DNA of 64,000 nt from positions 186,001 to 250,000 of the forward strand of contig JBEWZL010000076.1 in the NCBI GenBank assembly GCA_045837725.1, given 5' to 3'. Every line of letters begins with the position of its first letter. The first letter of the stretch is position 1. This document shows, piece after piece, positions 11,974-23,565 of this stretch. Below the pieces are notes generated by a model. The model had not been told where the DNA came from, ran no database searches, and saw only the letters and a list, made by a program, of their open reading frames with translations. The position numbers and the translations under genes were made by a program. Source of the stretch: Vermamoeba vermiformis. Taxonomy: Eukaryota > Tubulinea > Echinamoebida.

Positions 11974-12997
11974 CTATTTTTTCGGGATAGAACAGTGGCC
12001 TGGAATATCGCACAAGTTTGGTGAGAAGGGCCACATCTGCAACAAGTAGATCACGTCTCCGATCTCTCGCTGAATGGCTCTATTGTTCGGATAATGATAC
12101 ATTTCTACTATATACTTCAAGCATGCACTGAAGCGGCCCAACAACCAAGGTGAAATAGATCTGCTAATAGATTCGGGGAACAACATACCAACGATCATCG
12201 TTGTCAAATCTTCAAGTACATAATACGATGCCAAACGACTGCTTTCAGTTTTTAGCAATATATGTCCTTCAAGACCAAGTTTAGCGAGCGCATCCGTCAA
12301 TCGTTGCGGCAGATCGTTTGGCGACTCCTTTTTGAACCGGTACATCATGACTCGCTTCTCACTTCTAGGTTCATATGCCTGAGTAATATTGTCAAGTAAT
12401 AGCGCCAGTTGATGTTGATGTCTCGATGAAGCAGTAATAAAGTACTTGGTCTTCGTGAACGGTGCTGCGTGGATGTGTTCTACCACTCCTCCTCGATTCA
12501 ACACACTGACAGGTATAGATATGGTTCTGTACAGAAGAGTGCATTCCATCGCTGGCCCACTCAATGGAGGTAGGTTGAATTTGATCTCCGCGTTTGGACT
12601 TTCTTGCGGATGTGGACTCTTTTTGATCACTGAGCTAATGAATACTGGTAATGGTGTTTTATCTTCTATATGAGTAACTATGATTGAATTTTGAACGAAA
12701 CCAAGGATGTTTAGAGGCTTGATCCGCGAGTTGGGTCCGTAGATGTAGATCACGAGTGCTCGTTGAGTACCATCAGCTAGTGTCTTAAGCCACACTAGTC
12801 CATTGTATTTATCGACGAACTTAGCTTGTTCAATAGCTGCTAGAATGGTTGGTAGTAACGCTCGAGAGCCTTCACTAAGCCAGATCAGACCCACAGCTCG
12901 TCGAACTTCACTGCTAGACATTAATTGACTTAACCATAAAAATCTTATATACATACTATGATTCTTCGATAATCTTTTGCACCCACTCGGCATTCAT
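11974..12997 (-). CDS. Orphan protein of about 330 residues
   Basis: One large exon, probably preceded by a 14-codon first exon, encodes this protein. Starting at 12997 and splicing out about 50 nt (GTATGT to TCTAG) gives MNAEWVQKIIEESYSEVRRA, which looks better than the unspliced alternative start at 12993. Landmarks are GLIWLSEGSRALLPTILAAI, GLVWLKTLADGTQRALVIYI and a proline-rich middle (KTPLPVFISS, KKSPHPQESP). I do not recognise a family or a motif, and there is no signal peptide or clear membrane segment. The gene is inserted between the two duplicated F-box genes and has no copy beside the other. It could be a fast-evolving or lineage-specific gene. Confidence 0.65.
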
Positions 12998-13425
12998 TTG
13001 TTGTCTGTTCGTCAGATCAGTCAAACTTTTTGATGTACAAGTCATTCATGAACGAAAGGCATTCGACCAAAATCTCGCCTTAATCTCCTGTTGACCGCTG
13101 TTTGACCACGAAAGCAAAAGTCTGTATGAAGCTTAAACCATAATTCTATGAATAATAATTAACGACTATAATTTTTAATGTTAAGGTACATAGCAGCGAG
13201 TGCGATTTTTGCAGCTCACTTTACGTTCATGAAAAAGTGCAACAAAATTTGCGACACCTACTTGGTAATCAATGACACAAGTCTACTCTACTTGTTACGC
13301 CATTGCATTAGTCTGGCACCAATGATAGGAGGCCAAATCGAGTTCGAGCACAAATCACGGAGGATTGGTAAGATCTGAAACGATACGTTAAAAATAACAC
13401 AATTGCAATAAATCATTCTACGTAC
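12998..13425. other. Intergenic region upstream of the orphan gene
   Basis: This 428-bp stretch probably contains the orphan gene promoter. A 66-codon plus-strand frame at 13178-13378 has no support and is not called. I see no repeats. Confidence 0.5.
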
Positions 13426-13640
13426 CTGTGGCAGCTCGCGTTTGATGTAAAATAAATTACCCACATAAGTAAATTATTCCACAACTCGAGAACTTTGCTC
13501 ATCCGAAATTTGTTATCGACCAAGACGCAAGGACCTGCATAGAAAATCAATATTATTAATAGCAGCCGTTCATCCATCAGTACCTTGAGTTCACTTGCCG
13601 ATAAGGTCGCGATCCAGATTCTAGGTTTGACCAAAAACGA
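13426..13640 (-). pseudogene. F-box gene fragment, likely third copy remnant
   Basis: Two exon-like blocks remain, separated by an intron-like spacer ending TATGCAG. The second block reads FRMSKVLELWNN, which matches FQMSKDNELWRQ in exon 2 of the F-box genes on either side; at DNA level ATGAGCAAAG, then CGAG and TGG, are conserved. The first block keeps LSASELK but I find no ATG before it, and the fragment begins only about 60 bp beyond the stop of the next F-box gene. It is best read as a leftover of a third member of this local family. An expressed short F-box protein is possible but lacks a visible start. Confidence 0.55.
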
Positions 13641-13702
13641 AATTTCGACTCAATTTAAACGTTTACGTTTCGTTACATTACAATACCTCTTTTCGTGTTC
13701 TA

Positions 13703-16700
13703 TTATAGCAATGGCACGCCCCAATATTTGCATAAATCTTCTACTTTCTGTCCTTCTGTGGCAACGATTTTACGCAGAATGTCTTGAATGAGCGGTTTGA
13801 GCTGCGGATCTTCATGCAGCTTTTGGTGATGCGGGCTAATAGGGTATAAATATCATATTTATATCAAATGATATGAGTTTTACGTACTGTGATGGCGAAA
13901 TGAGCTTATAAAGGACAGGAAGAGCGTTGTGTATGTTTTGTTCGTTCCAGAAGAATCCTTCGACCTTGAAAGTCTTTAATAAGACATTCATATGATGAAT
14001 CCAAGTTGATGGATCTTCCACAAGATCAATAACTAACACGTAGAAGGCTAAACAGTGTTGGGTCAGTTCGAGAAGATCTCGGATTTGGATCTGGAACTTT
14101 TGCTTACGTGTCGCGGCCTCAGCTGAAAATTCGTTGCTGCAATCCTTTTCGAAGAAATTCAACGCATCTAAATATAGAAATGTTATTGCTGTTGAATTAC
14201 AGTCGTTTTCTTGTTGTTTTAAGAGTAACTTACCATCCAAATGCTTCAAAACGAATGATGGATAATGTAACGCAGCAGTACCTGATTAATATCGATATTA
14301 ATTGCTATGCAATTACCGTAAATAGCTCATTACCTATGAACTCGCTTCTTTCAATAAGAGTAACTACATTCGTTCTATCCTCAGGTTCAGCGTAATACTT
14401 GACTTTCCACGCCATCTCTAACAACGGCGCCTGTCATAATAAAATTAATAAAATTAAGTCAATGAATTTGAGAGGATATCTTTGACGCACCAGCTTTGGA
14501 TTTTGGAAAGCACCAGCCCTTAGCAAATCGCACACATATGTTATTGCCATGTACGACTGATTATCAACGTCAGATTTGAGCATTGGCTCCAACATATTAT
14601 AAAGAGTATCAGTTGGTTCGGTCGGATCTTCTGCACGGATCGCAAGTAGTCCCCATAGCTAAATGAATGTTAGAATCATATTAACCCTTAAATAACGGGG
14701 AAAGCGTGGCGTTGACAAAGTTTGACTTTCTACGAAATTTCATAAAGAATTTTTTCTCGGCTCTATCGATAAATTTTTCGAGCCAATTACCACGACTATA
14801 CTACATAGTTGTGTAAATAATATTAAAAATTAAAAATTATTGTATCGGTTGCCAAAAAATTTGATTTGACCGTCACGTTTAAAGGGTTAATTCATTATTC
14901 GTATTATTCTTACTGCCACTACGCCTTCATGAAGGGTATTATGAAGGATGTTGTTGATTGCCGCTCCGTCCTCATTACTATTAATCCAGGCTAATAGTTT
15001 CGCGACAACGTCCTTCGTCAAAAAGTTCTTCGATCCATTGTCCAACAGTGTTCTCAACGTCTATTAAGTATTATTAATGAGTCTCCTTTAAGAATGATTG
15101 CTTACCTTGTAGAAAGAATCGGTTACTACTTGACTTGATTGCAGATTAGTATGACGGAGAAAATCGACGACGGATGCCGCGATCTGATCAGCCACTTCGG
15201 CTGAGTTTGTCTGCTTTTGAGTCAGGAAACAGGCTGTCATCGCTGTGTAGAAATTAGGCAATCTGAGGTTGTCTAAATAAACGTCAAGTGTTAGCAAATA
15301 ATTATTTTCAGATATTCGGGATCCTGAATCCGTACTGTACTCTGTTTTAAGAAAATTTAAAATCTGAGGAAGGAGCTTCTTGACTTGTTCGTCATTATGC
15401 ATTCCCAACACTAATGTCGTCAGTAGATTCAACAGCTCTCGAGTTCCATATTGAGTAGGAAAATTATGCTCGCCCTCTTCGCTGTCATCATCGTCATCAG
15501 AGAATTCCATTCCATTCATTGGCATCATGCCACCTTTCATTTCTTTATCGTTATTATCATCCTCTTCCATCTCATCTTGCGACTTTTCGTCGAATTCATC
15601 GTCATCGTCTTCGTCGTCTTCTTCATCATCTTGATCCATCGAGTCAAAGTCAGACATTTCGTCCTCTTCAATATCTTCATTCGGATTGTTTTCGGCTCGT
15701 CGTTGAGCAATTCTTTTTCCAATTATGGAAATAAGCAATGAAAAGAAGTTCGGAGGAAGTTTCTTGTGCGGGATCATGTTCACTTCTTCGCCGAATTTCA
15801 ATAACAATATTTCGGTAGCTTCTTTAGGGTCTCTTTCGTACTCTTCTAGCGCCGCTTTGAGTAGTTCCGTATTTGAAAATGCATTTACACCAAGTAAAGT
15901 GCTATTGGCCGGATCTGTGATTGTAGAAATGACAAGTTCTTTGTACTATCAAATAATAACGTTAATATGGGCTTATAGCATCAATACGCATACTATATTA
16001 TATTAGAATGAAGGTTACCTCAGATACTTTTTCGCAGGCAATTGCTAGCTTGATGATCCACTTGTCCGCTTGGTCTTTTGCCGCTTTCGACTGCTCGCCC
16101 ATTTTTTTCAATTTATCGAACAGAATTTGTTGCTGTTCATCTGTTAATAGCCAAACGAACGTATTATCGTGAGTCAAAAATCTGTCCATCACTTTCACTT
16201 TCCACCTAAAAACGAATTAATAATGAGATAGTAATTTACGAATAATACGTACTTTTCTTCCAAATCGAGTAATACTTCTAACAAGAAACTGCAAGCTGCA
16301 TTCATTTTTGGATCTTCACGTGGCTTCGTCTAAAATTCAAAATAAGTATTGTTCTTATAATCAGTATAGAGCGAGAATCATACCGATTCGTCCTTAAGAA
16401 CTTCGTAATGATATAATATCAATGTTTTGTCTGTCGTTGGACCGGTTGGAGTTGGCACCGAATTCCACCTGAAAAAAATTCTTAATTGTCGCTGGAATTA
16501 TAATCAATATAACGTACCACTCAGCTAACTGTTTGACATCTGTAGGCTCGTGCAATAAATTTTGCAAATGATTCTTGAAGATGGCCAAGGTCAATGCCTC
16601 GCGGGCAGTTTTAGGCGGAGAAATTGATTTGAACGCATCCATGAACATGTCCATAATTGATGTAGTCTCCGTTTTTAATAGGACTATATATCATATCTTA

Positions 16701-18043
16701 ATATAATCGTCTTATATATAATTAATAATACGTACCTAAATAAAAACAAAGACTTTGCATAATAAATTCAAATTGTCGCACGGAGCTGTCTTTGAACACC
16801 TAAATAAGGAATAGGAAACCATATTAGACGATCATTCGCTTATTAATATATGCTACGTGCCAACTCAGTTTCTATCTTCCAAGTATTGAGTGCCCAAACT
16901 ATAAGGCTCATTACTTCGGGCACCAAAAGGTAGCTTTGCGGATCGAGCTTCTCGCTGACCGAACCGTTGTAAAATGTTGACACAACTTGAAATAGCATAG
17001 CAATTCCTTGTTGGTACGTCAATCCCTTTCTTTCTAGTTGATAGGCAAATTGATGGGCGTATCGGACAATTGACCTAAAATTTCGAGATCAGATCTGCAT
17101 CTACCGCTTCGAATTATCGTACCATAATAACGAAAATGACATATTATCCATGTCCTTTGCTCTTTCAGCAAGTCTAATAAAATTAACTCCTATTCCCACT
17201 TGTCTAATCCGAGCAGCGTTGGCCCGCGAGATCATCACCAAATCCAACTTCAAGAAAAACTCGATAGCTCCCTCCATGGCTTCTCTATCTAGAAGATAGT
17301 TCTTGCGTAACTCCTTGTCCCAATGACGCTCTTCAAAAAATTGAGCAATGATATTGGCCACCTGTTTGAAATCCGTCTGCGTAATCCATTCTTTTTTTGC
17401 GACTCGGTCAATTAATTTCTTGATGGCTGCTTTTTGTGATTTTTTTTTGGATGGATTGGAAAGACGTGTGCTTTCATAGGCATCGTGGGATACTTGCAAA
17501 CAGTCGATAACACAAGGCCAGTTTTTCCTTTTTTTGTACAAAAATTAGTTAATGGTACGTACTAGTAATATTTACTGTTAAAATTACTTACTTTATAGCG
17601 TATACTCGTTGCCAGTCAATAAGTGCATCTAATTTTAATCGTTTTAGTAATTCGCGGGCAAAATATCTTTTTGAATGCTTAAAAAACTTTGAGCTTACCT
17701 CCTTCCTTGGTGGGAATAAGCCAATTACGTTTACAATCTTTTTCTTTTGGCAAGTGAGCGAATGATTCAACGCATTTTTGTCTCCAAAGCTCGTTATCGT
17801 TGCTCATCTGAAACCATCTTTTACACACTCGTGCACAGGTGCCTAAAATAATTCAATATAATTTTAATATATTATTTAGTAATTTAATTGACGATGATTA
17901 ACAAAAATTAAGCTTTATGACCATAATTGTGTCGATCGCGATCAACAGTTCTTACCAATGAACGAAAGATCCACGTTCTTGATGAAAGCCAATAAGACCT
18001 CTTGTGGCCAGTTATTTATATCGTTCATATCAGACCCTTGCAT
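13703..18043 (-). CDS. Large F-box protein with acidic tract, copy A
   Basis: This is the paralogue of 7677-11710, with the same exon plan and about 1,000 residues. The start at 18043 gives MQGSDMNDINNWPQEVLLAF, again an F-box. The two proteins keep long similar blocks, for example FFEERHWDKELRKNY against YIEEKFWDVDVNTNY and KKEWITQTDFKQVAN against KKEWITLTDFKQMAN. The acidic tract is encoded near 15560-15680 and contains several runs of D and E. The C-terminus is longer by about 15 residues than copy B. It is divergent from the polymerase gene, 168 bp between starts, so the two may share a promoter. The function beyond the F-box is unknown. Confidence 0.75.
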
Positions 18044-18211
18044 TTTGATCCGGAATGCTTTGTGCTCTGGTTTGGTAGAAGATTACAAAATTAATGGAGG
18101 ACTTTTCTTTATCAACTTAACTAATCGGCTCACTGCAACCAGCAATGCATTAACTAACAATATTAATACTATTTATTACATAAGTTCGGCCTCCGAACTC
18201 GAAGCTTGGAA

Positions 18212-21102
18212 ATGGCAACTAAATCCAACAGTTCTACAACCAAACCAAAGATTGCACCCATTTTTAATGACTTAAATATTTATATAATTAGCAAAGGTAT
18301 TGGCTCTATTCAGCTCCGAGTAATCCAAGAACAAATCCAAAAAAGAGGTAAATCTGAAATTATTTAAAATATTCAGGGATATTCTAGCGGTGGCTCCGTT
18401 GTATTCCATCTACTATTATATTATATAATACGGTCCATAATTTAATTTTCAAATTTCAAGGTGGCAAATTGGCGGCAAGACACGATCAAGCAGCAGATCT
18501 TATTATCTCCACATTAGATTATTTTAAGACGTTAGAAGCTCTTGGAAATACTAAAGTAAATACTAAATACCATAATTATAATCATATTAATGCTTTTCTA
18601 GCCACGAGCCCGAATCCACAAGTTGGCTTGGATCACGGAAAGCTTGTCCCGTGGAAAAAGAGCCGGCGATAGTGAATTCTTATTAGAAGCATATTCAGCC
18701 GAATTATCAACCAAACCAGGTGCATTACAACGAACTCAGTCGGATCTGGGAGCCACCAAGAGTTTCCTAAAAAGGAAGTTGGACGATACTAGCGGCCCTA
18801 TCTTCACTCCTCCCGCAAAAAAAGCAAAAACAACCGATCATAAGTTCGAATTGAATATAAAGAAGGGCGGATTAGCGTTGTCTTATGAATTAGATGCTGC
18901 TGATATCGAAGAATTGCCGCTCGAAAAAATCAAGAAGCCGATCGGATCTGCTGCGACAAGAAATAAGCTGCCACTTCTTCATAGTGCATCACAGCCTGTA
19001 TTATCCTTCGAGAAGAAAGATTCGTCACAATCATCGTCATCCTACGAATGCGAAGACCATTTGAAGAAATCTCAAGAGTTATCTCCGCAAGGCAAAAAAA
19101 AGCCCGATATTAATCCATTTTTGGCATTATTAAGGCAATCTTCGCAGCCTGTAAATACGAATGGATTCGAAGAATTAAATCAAACGCAAGAATCGAGTTC
19201 GGCTGGAAGCACACCGGCGACAAGTCCGACTGGCAAATTTAACAGCCCGCCAAGTAATAAGAATAATAGCAATATTAATAGAACTCCGTTTTTACGAAAT
19301 TCAACGAGCCCTGAATCACCGCCGAAAAGAGCGATGAGAATGATCAAAGGAAATTCATTCGCGAAGTTGTTGTTCGATGAAGAAAGAGATAGTGGCGAAG
19401 AATATGATACAGATGAAGAAGAAATGATTTTAGAATTGAAAGAAGAAAAGAAAAGAGGCAAAATTGCCAAAAAAGGAAATTCCGTTACAAAACTTGAAAG
19501 AACGTCTAGCGACTTGGCGAAGCTTTCAGAAATGGACGAATATATTCCTACAGACTCACAAGCGGTATTTTTCGATGAAAATTCGAATGATCCAACCACA
19601 CCACCGGCCTATTCGAAATTTCTGTACAACGTAACACCAGAAGAAAAAGAAAAACGAGATCGAAGGCGACAGTACTTTGTTTGCCAAAAGACACCGCAAC
19701 AGTTACAAACCGAGACTAACGTTAACAAATTACTGACTGATCAGTTACAGGTAAGTTACTGAGCTTCGAGCAGCCTTGCCAGATCCGCTACACAAAAACC
19801 CAAATTTTTTTTGACTCAAAATAATTCATCCGCTTAATTTTAATAGATATTACTATATACCTAATGCTGTTATTATAATTAGATATTGGAACAGAACTGT
19901 CAGACTAAAGGCGATAAATGGCGCAGTTACGCGTACAGAAAAGCCATTGCGGTGCTTAAAGCGACTAAATTCGAGATTAAAACTGCTGAACAGGCCAAAA
20001 AACTTCGTGGTATCGGCGCTAAGATTGCAGATAAGGTAAATATATTTGTACAAGTAGAATGCTAGAACCGTTCTAATTATCTTCAGATCGGTGAAATTCT
20101 AAGTACTGGTACACTTCGAAGAATTAAATCTGAAGCAGAAGATGAGATGACAAAGACATTAGTCATGTTCTCAAAAGTTTTTGGTACGTCAGATCTGCCC
20201 TGAAACCCACATGACTTAATTTCTTTTGTTCGGTTAGGTGCTGGTCCAGAGACCGCAAAAAAGTGGTATGCAAAAGGCTATCGTACTATAGAAGATTTGA
20301 AAAAGTCAGACAAATTGACTGCACAGCAAAAAGTTGGTGTCAAGTACTACGAAGAATTTCAAAAACGAATCCCACGCGAAGAAGTCGATACCTTGTCGGG
20401 GATTGTATACAAACATGCGCTTGATATCGATCCTGAATTTATTATGGAAGTTTGTGGTAAGTCAGACCGAGCAACGGATGTGGATCCGGCGTCGCTAATT
20501 ACGATCCATTATTCCCTGTAGGATCGTATCGAAGAGGCAAAAAAGATTGCGGAGACATCGATGTTCTTTTGACCCACAAGACCAACAGACCTATCGATGG
20601 TGCAATGGAAAAGTTGATCGACGCACTGACGGAGATCGGGTTCTTAACGGACCACTTGACAGATCCACACAAATCGAAAGAAAACGACAAATATATGGGT
20701 AAGCTACAATGAATCTAAATTCGTGGTATTTGCTAATCTTTCTATTTGCGCAGGTGTTTGTCAATGGGGTGATTTGCCACACCGTCGGATCGACATTAAA
20801 ATTGTCCCGAAAGAAGAATGGTGGCTAGCACTGCTTTATTTTACAGGCTCGGATCATTTTAATAGGTAAGTAGTCCCTATACTAACTGGACTTATCCTCA
20901 AACACGAAACTTAATGTGCGCGTTACCCGTCAGATCCATGCGCTTGTGGGCACGAAGGCACGGCTACCAATTAACTGAGAAACATATCGTGAAGAGGTAC
21001 GCAGAAGAGGTGCTTGGAGAACCCATTCCTGTCAACTCCGAGCAAGATGTATTTGCTGTGTTGGGCTTGGAATATCGACCACCGAACGAACGAGAAGTGT
21101 GA
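18212..21102 (+). CDS. POLL: X-family DNA polymerase, lambda/mu type
   Basis: Nine exons encode roughly 770 residues. The N-terminus is a BRCT domain ([17 protein letters not shown], later KLAWITESL). A long serine-rich, charged linker from one large exon (about 18602-19752) follows; such a linker is usual for Pol lambda but it is longer than in animals. The 8-kDa lyase domain shows [13 protein letters not shown] and the helix-hairpin-helix [14 protein letters not shown], where the lysine after AD matches the Schiff-base lysine. The palm has [18 protein letters not shown] with both metal-binding aspartates and [10 protein letters not shown] with the third. [10 protein letters not shown] matches the Pol lambda YFTGSAHFNR. 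The protein fills gaps in base excision repair and end joining. The AAA donor junction after GNTK uses GTAAAT. Confidence 0.93.
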
Positions 21103-21577
21103 ACTTTATTCCGCTAACTCTAACAGACATAGAAGATGGAGTTTGACTACAATCTCTTCTATTAGCTCAACCAATGCGCTATTGGTCAATACGCCCATTC
21201 CTATAATAACAACTGCTGACTAACAGTGCGTCATGACACGCGTTTGGATGCACAAGAAAGAGCAATTGATCAAGAAATAAACTGCGTCATATTTACTTCA
21301 TATATTGGAAGCGATTATACGTAGCGTTTGAATTCTCGAATTTTGCTGGTAACTGCCAAGAATTACGAAGTTTGCCGGAAGATCTGCGCGTGTACTAACT
21401 CAATACGATATACATTACCAAAACAAAGTTAATCGGATTCTAACTACCTGCAAAGCTCAAAAGAAACTTCGAAGTTTGTAGGTGGGAGGCTAAATCCGGC
21501 GTCAACCAGGGTTGGTAAACAAAGGTAAATTCGAGCTCCGTTCTTTTTATTCACTCACCTCGTCCACACTACACACA
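21103..21577. other. Intergenic region, polymerase 3' end / SR gene promoter
   Basis: This 475-bp spacer lies between two plus-strand genes. It contains AATAAA at 21286-21291, the likely poly(A) signal of the polymerase gene 184 bp beyond its stop. The rest should hold the SR-gene promoter; nothing else stands out. Confidence 0.55.
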
Positions 21578-22784
21578 ATGTCAGACAGAACTTACAGAAT
21601 TTACGTTGGCCGCTTGTCCAACCGCGTTCGTGAACGCGATTTGGATGAGGTTTTCGGAAAGTTCGGTAAAATCAGAAAGATTGAAATGAAGATGGGCTAC
21701 GCCTTTGTTGTAAGTATTTTTTAGTGACTTATTCCATTTTTTCGAATTTTCCTAGTGAGCTGTAAGGTTTTTATTAATTTTTTTCTTTTTTCAGGATTAC
21801 ACCGACAGACGAGATGCCGAAGATGCTATTCACGATTTGGACGGTCGTGAAATGGACGGTCAACGCATTGTCGTAGAAATGTCGCGTTTCAGCGGTGGTG
21901 ACCGCAAAGACGATCGCCGACGTGACGATCGCGGTCGTGGCCGCTCTCGTTCTCGCTCCAGATCTCGCTCTCGCTCACGCTCTAGAGGCAGAGGAGGCCG
22001 AGGCGGTGACCGTCGTAACGGAGGTGATCGTTGCTTCAACTGTGGTGATATGGGCCATTGGTCCCGAGATTGCCCAAAACCCGGTGCCGGGTAAGTCTTT
22101 GTATTTCATATTAATAGTAGCAATAGCAGTAGATACTTCATATATATTATATAGTATTGGATTGGTGTTCTAAAAATTATGGCTAATTATTGGTGTGGCT
22201 GCCCATTTTCGCTCGTGCTCTCTTGAGATGGCGTGGCGGATCTCTTTTGGCAAATTTAATTTCTTTAGCGTTTGATGTACCTTATATTATTCGAGTGATG
22301 TATAGTCAGTACGCATTCGAATATGTACGGTGAATCAAACGCGAAATTTTTGCATTTTTTTTGGCTGGATGCTCTTTGGGTCTGAATTAGTGCTAGCTCG
22401 GGAATATGGCGTTTATATTAATATGGGTCACCCTTTATATGTAGCACAATAATAGTCCTCATATGTCATTGCTTACTAATAATTTTTCAGAGGTTGCTTC
22501 AACTGCGGATCTCAAGGCCACCTTGCTCGTGAATGCAAAGAAAAGTAAGCTTAGATATACTCTATATAGTTAATAGGTGCCTAATAGTATCGATTAGGTG
22601 GGGTATCAGAAGAGAACGTGAATCTGGTCGCGGAGGTAGCAGACGCTCACGCTCCAGATCCCGCAGCAGATCTCGCTCTCCTCGCAGATCCAGAAGTCCT
22701 TCACGAGACCGTAGCCCGCAACGACGAAGCCCTTCGAGAGATCGCAGCCCTCGCAGTCCCGTTAATGGCGATGATAAGCAGTAA
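21578..22784 (+). CDS. SR splicing factor with RRM and two CCHC zinc knuckles
   Basis: Four exons encode about 230 residues. Residues 5-75 form an RRM (RIYVGRLSNRVRERDLDE, GYAFVDYTD). An RS/RG stretch follows, then two zinc knuckles, CFNCGDMGHWSRDC and CFNCGSQGHLAREC, and a C-terminal RS domain with SRSRSRSPRRSRSP and repeated SRDRSP. This order, RRM, RS, two knuckles, RS, is that of plant RS2Z proteins, while animal SRSF7 has one knuckle. The protein should bind exonic enhancers and recruit the spliceosome in the nucleus. The intron between the knuckles (22091-22490, 400 nt) is far longer than the usual 50 nt and splits the array, a common site of SR-gene self-regulation. AATAAA follows at 22822-22827. 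Confidence 0.92.
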
Positions 22785-22821
22785 AGTAATGTAGATCCGG
22801 CACTGCAATATTGCCACGAGC

Positions 22822-22827
22822 AATAAA
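22822..22827 (+). promoter_or_regulatory. Poly(A) signal of SR gene
   Basis: AATAAA lies 38 bp beyond the stop codon of the SR gene. Confidence 0.6.
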
Positions 22828-23367
22828 TTTCATTGTGATTTTAGTCGTTAGTAGATCGTTTACTATGTCATTTAACGCGATCATTTGTTTAGTTACAATA
22901 GTTCTTTACGCTCGCCAAGCGGCACTGATGGCAATTTATCGAAACAGTTGGACGCGATCTCATGCTCCATGCTTCAATTGAAACTGGAGACAACAGCAAA
23001 ACTACAGTCTCTCCGGGTACTATACCTATTGAGATTATTGTGGCTCAACTTTGTACGATAGCGACGACGTGAAGATTAATCACCGCTAGTAGACTAGACC
23101 GCGTACAGTACTAGAGCAGCATCATAGACCGACAACGTGCTTGATTTCGTTCCATGGCCAAACCAGTCCACCACACGATTAAACAAAGAAGGCACGGTCG
23201 CGGGTAATTTATATCAGATCTGAGTTCAAGAATAGGTTTGCTAAGTTCTTAATGAGAATGGCTCGCTTAGGCGTACCTAAGTAGGTTATTAGATCAGCTA
23301 CGCCCAATATAGAGGAAGAGTCCTATATTACAACGCCTCGGCACCAGAAGACTAAGAGTACTCACCA

Positions 23368-23392
23368 GATCTCGCGAGATCAGTACTGATCT
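23368..23392. repeat. Two overlapping perfect palindromes
   Basis: GATCTCGCGAGATC (23368-23381) is a perfect 14-bp palindrome. AGATCAGTACTGATCT (23377-23392) is a perfect 16-bp palindrome that shares its first five bases. They lie about 17 bp upstream of the TATA-like box and 174 bp upstream of the start codon. A dimeric-factor operator is the simplest reading; this is inference. Confidence 0.7.
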
Positions 23393-23408
23393 ACCGTCGG
23401 TTATTTAT

Positions 23409-23416
23409 TATAAAAG
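23409..23416 (+). promoter_or_regulatory. TATA-like box upstream of surface-protein gene
   Basis: TATAAAAG lies 150 bp upstream of the start codon at 23566, just after the palindromes. Base composition is not extreme here, so the match is suggestive. Confidence 0.45.
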
Positions 23417-23565
23417 GGAATCAATGATCTTGGATCTGGCCAAAAAAGGAGCTAAACATTTATTTGAATCGACTTCAATCTCCAACAATCTGCGCTTTTT
23501 TTGCCAAACTAAGCCGGATTCACTTTTACTATTGTTTTTGGAGTTCGATAACAGTACGGCAAACA

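Larger units (their letters stand above)
22785..23565. other. Long intergenic region with overlapping palindromes
   Basis: This 781-bp spacer is one of the two longest in the window. It has no coding frame I can support. Many GATC-containing words occur, ending with two overlapping perfect palindromes at 23368-23392 and a TATA-like box at 23409-23416, so the last 200 bp look like the promoter of the surface-protein gene that follows. Confidence 0.55.

Noticed and set aside
15451-15741. Plus-strand open frames opposite the F-box gene
   Set aside because: They arise from the complement of an acidic tract; no start context or splice sites.
19180-19599. 139-codon minus-strand open frame
   Set aside because: It is antisense of the serine-rich linker exon of the polymerase gene.
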